64,000 bases of DNA from positions 1 through 64,000 of the forward strand of contig JBOGHK010000007.1 in NCBI GenBank assembly GCA_050744325.1. Direction: 5' to 3'. Made by a program: the position numbers and the translations under genes. Below, one piece after another: positions 58,322 through 64,000 of the stretch. The stretch comes from DASXTK01 sp050744325. GTDB taxonomy: Bacteria; Actinomycetota; Acidimicrobiia; Acidimicrobiales; VFJN01. A model generated the notes under the pieces. It searched no databases. It saw only the letters and a list, made by a program, of their open reading frames with translations, and was not told the origin of the DNA. Position 1 is the first letter of the stretch. Every line of letters starts with the position of its first letter.

Positions 58322-58363
58322 CTGCCCGCGCTCAGCGCTTGATCAAGCGTCGAGCACGGGCAG
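58322..58363. terminator. Bidirectional terminator between convergent genes
   Basis: CTGCCCG (58322-58328) pairs with CGGGCAG (58357-58363), and the interior forms GCTC/GAGC and the palindrome CGCTTGATCAAGCG. It fills the 61-bp gap between the MerR gene and the OmpA-family gene. Confidence 0.75.
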
Positions 58364-58373
58364 GATCCGTGGC

Positions 58374-59582
58374 TCATCCGGGATGGACGGTGATGACCAC
58401 CCGGCGGTTCTGGGCCTGGCCTTCGGGCGTGTCGTTGGATGCCGCCGGGGCCGTCTCGCCGTAACCGGTCGTCGTGACGCCAGCCGGGTCGATCCCGCCG
58501 GTCGTCGTCAGCCATTCGGCGACCGCCGCCGCCCGGTCCTCGGACAGCTGTTGGTTGTACTCGGGCTCGCCGACGGCGTCGGTGTGGCCCTCGACGGTGA
58601 TCGTGTACCCGGTGAACTGGGCCTCGATCTCGCCGACGATCGCCTCCAGCGTGGGGACCGCGTCGGACCGCAGCTCGGACCGGTCGAAGTCGAACAGCAC
58701 GTCCGCAGGTGCCACGTACGCCGTCTGGTCGTCGCCTTCGATGACCTCGGCCTCCGTGCCTTCGAGCGTGTAGGCCGGCAGGCTCTCGGCCGGGACCGAC
58801 GCCGCGGCCACCGACACCGCATCGACCGACAGTGCCGGCACCGAGACGCTGTCGGTGCAGTCGTCGTCGACGTCGGCATCGACGCACACCGGCCCCCGGT
58901 AGCCGGACTCACGATAGAGGGACTCCCGGTAGGCGGACTCGCGGTAGACCGACTCGCGGTACGCCGAGCTGACGTAGGTCTCGCCCTCCGCCGGCTCCTG
59001 CTGGCAGACCTGCTCGGCCCGGACGCCGTCGACGTGGACCCCGTCCGCGGACGAACCGTCCGCCGACAGCCCGTCGATCGTCTGTCCGGCGACGTTGCCT
59101 TCGGCCACCGAGTAGCCCGGCACCTCGACGGGCGGGATGTCGAAGCCGGTGATCTCGACGGCGGGCAGGCAGCCCCCGGGCGCGTCGTACTCGATGATGC
59201 ATCCGGCATCGACGACCCGCTCGGATATGCGCACGGCCGGCACCTCGAAGCCGGAGACGGTCTCGCCCGCCAAGGTGTCGTCGTCGACCACGAAGGCGTC
59301 GACGTCGACCGCGGGGATCACGACGTCGTCGAGCTCGGTGACCGTCCGGTCGGGGCCGGGGGCGCACTCGTCGTTGGACTCCTCCTCGGAGGAGGACGTG
59401 GCGACTTCGCCCTCGGACGATTCGCCCTGCGACGATTCGTCGTCGGCCTCGCTAGCGCGTCCGTCGTCCGGCGTGCGGGAATCCACCGCGACGCTCTCGG
59501 TCTGCGCGATGTCGTCGTCGTCGCCGCATGCAGCCAGTGCCGTGAGAGCGACGGTGGTGATGATCAGGATGTGACGTTTCAT
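58374..59582 (-). CDS. OmpA-family lipoprotein with YRES pentapeptide repeats
   Basis: 402 residues. Signal peptide with lipobox LAAC (Cys19), an acidic Ser/Glu linker, then a region (about 75-210) of self-similar beta-like segments (VPAVRISERVVDAGC, LPAVEITGFDIPPVEVPGYS). Five YRESx pentapeptides (about 213-238) and a C-terminal OmpA peptidoglycan-binding domain (about 285-402) follow, with VLFDFDRSELRSDAVPTLEA, VEGHTDAVGEPEYN, LSEDRAAAVAEWL and GQAQNRRVVI. GGAAGAG precedes the ATG. It lies downstream of a kinase and a sigma factor on the same strand, 90 bp apart. It probably tethers membrane and cell wall. Confidence 0.88.
   Translation of the reverse strand: MKRHILIITTVALTALAACGDDDDIAQTESVAVDSRTPDDGRASEADDESSQGESSEGEVATSSSEEESNDECAPGPDRTVTELDDVVIPAVDVDAFVVDDDTLAGETVSGFEVPAVRISERVVDAGCIIEYDAPGGCLPAVEITGFDIPPVEVPGYSVAEGNVAGQTIDGLSADGSSADGVHVDGVRAEQVCQQEPAEGETYVSSAYRESVYRESAYRESLYRESGYRGPVCVDADVDDDCTDSVSVPALSVDAVSVAAASVPAESLPAYTLEGTEAEVIEGDDQTAYVAPADVLFDFDRSELRSDAVPTLEAIVGEIEAQFTGYTITVEGHTDAVGEPEYNQQLSEDRAAAVAEWLTTTGGIDPAGVTTTGYGETAPAASNDTPEGQAQNRRVVITVHPG
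58899..58970 (-). repeat. 15-bp tandem repeats encoding YRESx
   Basis: Five 15-bp units of the type GACTCGCGGTAGNCC encode the YRES pentapeptides. They differ at a few positions, so the array is diverging. Confidence 0.75.
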
Positions 59583-59672
59583 GGGCTCTTCCGCCTAGGG
59601 CTCGATGGGATGTGTCGGCCCGTGTGTCGCGTCAGCGCCGGGGTTGGTTGCATCGATCTCCGAGAAAAGTGG

Positions 59673-61085
59673 CTACTCCGCCTCGACCACGGTCAGCTCG
59701 AGGACCGCCTCGACCACCTGGTTCTGGCTGTCGACGCCCTGGAGGCGGACGGTCGCTCGGCCGGGTGTGCTGCCGGTGACCTCGATCTGGTCGGCGTCCG
59801 GGTGGATCCCGCCGTCGGGGCCGTACCACACCCAGTGCTCGACGCCGCTGGTCTCGGCCTCGAAGGTCTGGGTCTGGCCGACGGTCAGCTCCTCCGGGCC
59901 GGACACCGCCACCCGGCGATCGCCGGCTTCTGCTCCGACCTGCACCCGTCCTTCGCCCAGGTCCTCGACGGTTTGCTGCGGACCGTCGTCGCCGCCAGCG
60001 CGCCAGCTGAGCAGCGCCCCGGCCACGACCGCCGCGGCCGCGAGCAGAGCTCCAGCAGCGACCAGGCGCCGTCGCCGCGGCCGTCCAGCCCTCTCGTCGG
60101 CGCGTGTCAGCGTGGGGGTCGCAGCCGGCGATTCGTTCCCGGGCTCGCGTTCGGCGGCATCGGCGGCATCGGCAGAGCCGATCGCGGTGGGCGCCGTCGC
60201 CGGGTCGGTCACGCCGGAACGGTCGGGCGCTGGGACCGTGACCGCCGTGGGCTCCAGCGCGTCGGCGAGCGCGTCGTGCCAGTCGCCGATCGACGGGAAG
60301 CGGTCGACCGGGCTCGCCTCCAGGCCCCGAGCCATGGCGCGCACCAGCGAGGGTGGCCAGGGACCGTCGGCGAGGCCACCCTGCCAGCTGCCGGCGTCGT
60401 CGGGCGGGCGGTCGAGCAGCAACCAGACCATCAGTGCGCTCGCCGCCCAGACGTCCGCCCGTGCGTCGACCTGGGCCGGGCCCTCCCGTTGCTCGGGAGG
60501 CGTGTACCCCGCGGTACCGCCTGCGATCGTGAGCCCTGAGGCCACCGCCAGGTCCTTCGACAAGCCGAGGTCGGCGAGCAGCAACCGCTCGTCGCCCTCA
60601 AGCAGTTGGCAGGGCGGTGACCCACCCGGCGAGCGGGTCGAGCGGACGAGCAGGTTCCGCGGCGCGAGGTCGCGGTGCACGATCTCGGCGGCGTGGACCG
60701 CGCCGAGGGAGTCGGCAAGCGCCCCAGCCACGTAGCGGACGTCTTCGGCGCCGGGCGTCCAGCCGGCGGCCCGCCGGGATCGTGACCGTTCGGCCAGCGT
60801 GCCGCGGTCGGCGTGGTCGAGGACCAGGTAGGGCTGACCACGCTCGGTCTCGCCCAGGTCGTGGATCGCGACGACGTGGGGGCTGCCGATGCGCCGCAAC
60901 ACCCGGCCCTCCTTGAGGAACCGCTCGCGGACGTCGGGGTCGAGGCAGTGGTTCTCGGCCAGGATCTTGATCGCCACGCTGGCATCGAGCCGCTCGTCGC
61001 GTGCCTGGTACACCGTGGCGAAGCCGCCGGCGCCGATCACCCGCTCGATGCGGTAGCGACCGATTCGTTCGGGGAGGCCGACCAT
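59673..61085 (-). CDS. Ser/Thr protein kinase with transmembrane helix and Ig-like extracellular domain
   Basis: 470 residues. Kinase domain (about 10-265): Gly-rich loop IGAGGFATVY, Lys40 in VAIKIL, catalytic HRDLAPRN (Asp139), DLG (172-174) in place of DFG, and GTAGYTPPEQ. Then a disordered linker, one transmembrane helix (about 325-347) after RRRR and an extracytoplasmic Ig-like domain (about 365-470: ELTVGQTQTFEAETSG, WVWYGPDGGIH) instead of PASTA repeats. ATG 61085 shares bases with the sigma gene stop (TGATG); GTG 61088 is equally possible. It is co-transcribed with the sigma factor and probably phosphorylates envelope-stress regulators. Confidence 0.92.
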   Translation of the reverse strand: MVGLPERIGRYRIERVIGAGGFATVYQARDERLDASVAIKILAENHCLDPDVRERFLKEGRVLRRIGSPHVVAIHDLGETERGQPYLVLDHADRGTLAERSRSRRAAGWTPGAEDVRYVAGALADSLGAVHAAEIVHRDLAPRNLLVRSTRSPGGSPPCQLLEGDERLLLADLGLSKDLAVASGLTIAGGTAGYTPPEQREGPAQVDARADVWAASALMVWLLLDRPPDDAGSWQGGLADGPWPPSLVRAMARGLEASPVDRFPSIGDWHDALADALEPTAVTVPAPDRSGVTDPATAPTAIGSADAADAAEREPGNESPAATPTLTRADERAGRPRRRRLVAAGALLAAAAVVAGALLSWRAGGDDGPQQTVEDLGEGRVQVGAEAGDRRVAVSGPEELTVGQTQTFEAETSGVEHWVWYGPDGGIHPDADQIEVTGSTPGRATVRLQGVDSQNQVVEAVLELTVVEAE

Positions 61086-61702
61086 CACCCCGTTCTTAGT
61101 CGAGCGGCCACGAGTGCTCGACCGCGGGCCACGCGGGACTTGGCGGTGTTCAGGTTCAGGCCGAGGCGTTCCGCCAGCTGGTCGTAGGAAAGCTGTTGGA
61201 CGTCGCGCAGGACCACCGGCTCCCGGTAGTCGGGTGGCAGGGCCGCGAGCACCTCACTGATCGAGGTGCGCGTAGCGATCATCGACGAGATCCGCTGGGC
61301 ATCGCCGACCGGATCGTCACCGGGCAGCGGCTCCGTGGAGCGACGGCGTCGCAGGAACGCGATGGCCTTGAACCGTGCCACCTGGTGGAGCCAGGTGGTG
61401 AAGCGGGCGTCGCCCCGGAAGCCGTGGAGGGTCTCGGCGACGGCGACCAGCACGTCCTGGCCGACCTCCTCGACGTCGCGCTCGTCGACGAGCAGTTGGC
61501 GGATGGCGGGTCGGGCCAGCCCGAGCTCGTCGACCGCCCAGACGACGAGCTCGACAGCGTCGGGCGACCCTGACGCCGCTTCCAACGCGAGAGGATCGAG
61601 GACCGCGGCGAGTGCCTCGCGGTCGCCTGCAGCCTGCCGCAAGCCGTCGCGGACGGTTCGCTGGTTGATCCGGTCGCGGCCGCCCCGGCCCGAGCGTGGC
61701 AC
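61085..61702 (-). CDS. ECF RNA polymerase sigma factor
   Basis: 205 residues. An N-terminal extension of about 65 residues precedes region 2 (DVEEVGQDVLVAVAETLHGF, FTTWLHQVARFKAIAFLRRR) and region 4 (LAALPPDYREPVVLRDVQQL, YDQLAERLGLNLNTAKSRVA). GTG at 61702 is the start. The stop overlaps the kinase start, so sigma factor and kinase are co-translated and phosphorylation of the sigma factor is a plausible control. A 43-bp direct repeat lies in its upstream region, shared with gcvT. Confidence 0.93.
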   Translation of the reverse strand: MPRSGRGGRDRINQRTVRDGLRQAAGDREALAAVLDPLALEAASGSPDAVELVVWAVDELGLARPAIRQLLVDERDVEEVGQDVLVAVAETLHGFRGDARFTTWLHQVARFKAIAFLRRRRSTEPLPGDDPVGDAQRISSMIATRTSISEVLAALPPDYREPVVLRDVQQLSYDQLAERLGLNLNTAKSRVARGRALVAARLRTG

Positions 61703-61714
61703 TCACACGACCGT

Positions 61715-61807
61715 AGCGGGCACGGCCGTCACCGCCGCCTCTGTCGGGTTCCGCGGGTCAGGCCAGCGGGCACCGCTGTCACCGCCGCCTCTGTCGGGTT
61801 CCGCGGG
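61715..61807. repeat. 43-bp direct repeat, 50-bp period, in a divergent promoter region
   Basis: Bases 61715-61757 and 61765-61807 match at 41 of 43 positions. They lie between the leftward sigma factor (start 61702) and rightward gcvT (start 61883). Each copy includes TCACCGCCGCCTCTGTCGGG. It is a recent tandem duplication in non-coding DNA. Confidence 0.85.
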
Positions 61808-61882
61808 CCGGGCAACGGGCGTGTCCGGAGCCGGGAGCAGGCCGGGAACAGGCGCCGGAGGACCGTTGATTACCCTCGCGGG

Positions 61883-62971
61883 GTGACCCTGCACCGCTCG
61901 CCGCTCGACGCCGTCCACCGTTCGCTGGGGGCCAAGATGGTCCCGTTCGGCGGCTGGGACATGCCTCTCCAGTACGGCACGGGCACGTTGGCCGAGCACC
62001 GGGCCTGCCGGTCCGATGCCGTGGCGTTCGACGTGAGCCACCTCGGCACCGTGCGGCTGACGGGGGCTGGAGCCTACGACGTGCTGCAAGCCCAGCTGAC
62101 CAACGACCTCGGCAAGATCGCGGCCGGTCGGGCCCAGTACACCCACCTTCTCGACGAGGCCGACGGCTCGGTGCTCGACGACATCATCGTGTGGTGGGTC
62201 GACGATGGGCGCTTCGACGTGATGCCCAACGCGTCGAACACCGACCGGGTGCTCGACGCCCTCGGTGGCGAGGACGTGACGGCTACCCGGGCGGTGATCG
62301 CGGTCCAGGGCCCGCGGGCACGTGAACGTCTGGCCCAGGTGTCGGCCGAGGCGGCGGCGGTAGGCCGCTTCCGGGTGAGCGTGGTGGAGGTCGACGGGGT
62401 CCCGTGGGTGGTCGCCGGGACCGGCTACACGGGCGAGGACGGGGTCGAGGTCGCAGTAGCGGCCGACGCTGCCCCCGCGGTGTGGGACACGATCACGGCC
62501 ACCGGTGTGACGCCTGCAGGGCTCGGGGCACGCGACACATTGCGGCTGGAGGCCGCGCTGCCATTGCACGGCCACGAACTGGGGCCGGGCATCACGCCGC
62601 TGCAGGCCGGCCTGCGCTGGGTCGTCGCGTGGGACAAGGGCGACTTCCGGGGACGTGCCGCGTTGGAGGCCGAGCGCGAGCGGGGAGTCGCCCGCCGCCT
62701 GCGCGGCTTCGAGGTCGACGGTCGCCGTCCACCTCGGGCGGGCCAGGCCGTGCTGGCGGACGGCAGGCCGGTCGGTGAGCTGACCAGCGGAAACTTCGCC
62801 CCGACCCTTGAGCGGGGGATCGGGTTGGGCTTCGTCCCCGCCAACCTGTCCGAGAGCGCGGCGATCGCGATCGACCTCCGCGGCAGTGCGACGCCCGCCC
62901 GCATCGTCCCCACACCGTTCTACCGCGCCTCGTCGAGCCGCATGGGCGGGCGACCGCGGAGAGAGAAATAG
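61883..62971 (+). CDS. gcvT: Glycine cleavage T protein (aminomethyltransferase)
   Basis: 362 residues. Tetrahydrofolate-dependent T protein: MVPFGGWDMPLQYGTGTLAE, FDVSHLGTVRLTG, TGYTGEDGVEV and LGARDTLRLEAALPLHGHEL are canonical; the usual Met-Gly of DVSHMGE is Leu-Gly here. GTG at 61883 gives a normal N-terminus. It sits alone after the direct repeat; gcvH is 6 kb upstream. No glycine riboswitch was recognised in the leader. Confidence 0.92.
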   Translation: MTLHRSPLDAVHRSLGAKMVPFGGWDMPLQYGTGTLAEHRACRSDAVAFDVSHLGTVRLTGAGAYDVLQAQLTNDLGKIAAGRAQYTHLLDEADGSVLDDIIVWWVDDGRFDVMPNASNTDRVLDALGGEDVTATRAVIAVQGPRARERLAQVSAEAAAVGRFRVSVVEVDGVPWVVAGTGYTGEDGVEVAVAADAAPAVWDTITATGVTPAGLGARDTLRLEAALPLHGHELGPGITPLQAGLRWVVAWDKGDFRGRAALEAERERGVARRLRGFEVDGRRPPRAGQAVLADGRPVGELTSGNFAPTLERGIGLGFVPANLSESAAIAIDLRGSATPARIVPTPFYRASSSRMGGRPRREK

Positions 62972-62972
62972 A

Positions 62973-63030
62973 GGCGTCAGCCGGCGCATCATCCCAGCAC
63001 AACGCCGTAACCTTGACGCCACCTGTGGCG
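62973..63030 (+). terminator. Hairpins between gcvT and the cyclopropane synthase gene
   Basis: GGCGTCA (62973-62979) can pair with TGACGCC (63014-63020), and CGCCAC/GTGGCG (63017-63030) forms a second tight hairpin with a 2-nt loop. The two overlap and are mutually exclusive. Confidence 0.35.
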
Positions 63031-63054
63031 AAAGGGCGAGAAGGGGGTCGTCTG

Positions 63055-64000
63055 ATGGCGCTGGCATCTCTGGTCGAGGAGATCCTCGGCCCGGATCTAC
63101 CGGTACGGATCATCGCTTACGACGGCAGCACGGCCGGGCCGGACGAAGCCCGGGCGACGCTGGACATCCGGTCGGCCGACGCGTTGCGACGTGTCCTCAC
63201 CGCTCCGGGCGAGCTGGGCTTCGCTCGGGCCTACGTGGCCGGCGACGTCGACCTGGGTGGCGACATCTTCACCGCGCTCAAGCTGCACGAGCGGTTCCCG
63301 AGCCTCCGGCTGAGCCCACATCTCATGCGCCGGTTCGTGCACGAGCTCGGTGGTTGGCGTCAGATCCGGCCGCTGCCCCCTCCACCCGAGGAGGTGAAGC
63401 TGCAGGGTCGCCGCCACTCGCCGGCCCGCGACCGTGCGGCGATCAGCCACCACTACGACGTGTCCAATCGGTTCTACCAGCTGGTGCTGGGGCCGAGCCT
63501 GACGTACTCGTGCGCCGTGTTCCACGATCCCGGCGACTCCCTCGAACAGGCGCAGGCCAACAAGTACGAGCTGATCTGTCGCAAGCTCGGCCTCCAGGAC
63601 GGAGTGCGGCTGCTCGACGTCGGCTGCGGTTGGGGTGGCATGGTGATCCACGCCGCGCAGCACCACGGCGCCCGCGCCGTCGGGATCACGATCTCGCGCC
63701 GGCAGGCCGAGCTGGCCGAGAAGCGGGTGGCCGAGGCCGGGCAGTCCGACCGGGTCGAGATCCGGCTCCAGGACTACCGCGAGGACGCCGACGGCCCGTA
63801 CGACGCGATCAGCTCGATCGGGATGTTCGAGCACGTAGGCGAGGCCAAGCTCGGTGAGTACTTCCGGCGGCTGCACGCGCTGCTGCGACCCGGTGGACGG
63901 CTGCTCAACCACGGCATCACGCGCCCTGAAGGCGGCGTCGCGAAGCTGCCGCGCCGCAGCTTCATCAACCGCTACGTGTTCCCGGACGGCGAGCTGCACG
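63055..64000 (+). CDS. Cyclopropane-fatty-acyl-phospholipid synthase family protein, 3' end outside window
   Basis: An open frame from ATG 63055 runs past the window end (315 codons seen). AAGGGGGT lies 7 nt upstream. After an N-terminal region typical of CFA synthases (GELGFARAYVAGDVDLGGDI), the catalytic core begins at about 120 with AISHHYDVSNRFYQLVLG, SLTYSCAVF, the SAM loop LLDVGCGWGGMVIHAA, and SSIGMFEHVG. The enzyme transfers a methylene or methyl group from SAM to unsaturated phospholipid acyl chains, giving cyclopropane or branched fatty acids. The C-terminal third is missing only because of the window edge. Confidence 0.93.
   Translation, partial: MALASLVEEILGPDLPVRIIAYDGSTAGPDEARATLDIRSADALRRVLTAPGELGFARAYVAGDVDLGGDIFTALKLHERFPSLRLSPHLMRRFVHELGGWRQIRPLPPPPEEVKLQGRRHSPARDRAAISHHYDVSNRFYQLVLGPSLTYSCAVFHDPGDSLEQAQANKYELICRKLGLQDGVRLLDVGCGWGGMVIHAAQHHGARAVGITISRRQAELAEKRVAEAGQSDRVEIRLQDYREDADGPYDAISSIGMFEHVGEAKLGEYFRRLHALLRPGGRLLNHGITRPEGGVAKLPRRSFINRYVFPDGELH

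Noticed and set aside
61703..61882. Glycine riboswitch ahead of gcvT
   Set aside because: The gap contains a direct repeat but none of the conserved glycine aptamer segments; the gcvH leader also lacks them.
1..64000. tRNA or rRNA genes, prophage, insertion sequences
   Set aside because: I looked for tRNA cloverleaf arms, transposases, integrases and phage structural proteins and recognised none; a tRNA scan would settle this.

Overview
The window is 64 kb of very GC-rich, gene-dense DNA with a strong G/C third-codon bias, many GTG starts and many 1-8 bp gene overlaps. The content is actinobacterial. It includes a block matching the Mycobacterium order gcvH-garA-ftsR-bifunctional nuclease-MerR (Rv1826-Rv1830), SARP- and LAL-type regulators, a CYP142-like P450, LPXTG and lipoprotein exports, and many CoA-ligase and crotonase genes. 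My inference is a free-living Actinomycetota of the Acidimicrobiia type (Ilumatobacter/Iamia-like); no rRNA or other decisive marker is present. No rRNA, tRNA, CRISPR array, prophage or insertion sequence was recognised. No gene-free stretch exceeds 300 bp.

Region by region. 1-10285 (+): a tightly overlapping operon of an AllG/DUF1116 protein (cut by the window start), a FAD/2Fe-2S fusion subunit, a molybdopterin large subunit, a CoxG-like protein and hydantoinase-type HyuA and HyuB. Together they look like a route that hydroxylates a nitrogen heterocycle, opens the ring by ATP-dependent hydrolysis and disposes of carbamoyl nitrogen. 10382-17362 (-): a membrane-anchored dual-specificity phosphatase-like protein, a STAND-ATPase/BTAD regulator, a CYP142-like P450 and a lipoprotein. 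17478-19451 (+): an M3 oligopeptidase.

19745-25580: an envelope cluster. A divergent OmpR-type regulator/kinase pair faces a leftward set made of a membrane protein, a small secreted acidic Cys-rich protein, an L,D-transpeptidase and a sigma-like gene with apparent frameshifts. A secreted repeat protein follows, and it shares a domain with the first membrane protein. TAAG-type direct repeats with a 10-11 bp pitch occur in three of the nearby promoter regions.

25636-32097 (+): a CoA-transferase, two crotonases, a malonyl-CoA-synthetase-like ligase, a truncated haemoglobin and an asparaginase-II-type enzyme, split by a 103-bp imperfect palindrome. 32319-39384: an LPXTG protein, an HdeD-like protein, a small conserved protein and two large LuxR-type STAND regulators. 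39509-43623: two acyl-CoA ligases and a MerR regulator with likely operators. 43643-50422: a TRIC channel, a YjbR protein, Ddl and MurF (divergent, both handling D-Ala-D-Ala), a YedK/HMCES-type protein, a DUF4184-methyltransferase fusion and a HIT protein.

50468-58312 (+): CDP-alcohol phosphatidyltransferase, a nucleotidyltransferase/phosphomannomutase fusion, an ECF sigma/anti-sigma pair, then gcvH, zinc-ribbon FHA protein, ftsR, bifunctional nuclease and MerR. 58374-61702 (-): an OmpA-family lipoprotein with pentapeptide repeats, a Ser/Thr kinase with an Ig-like sensor and an ECF sigma factor. 61883-64000 (+): gcvT and a cyclopropane-fatty-acid-synthase gene cut by the window end.
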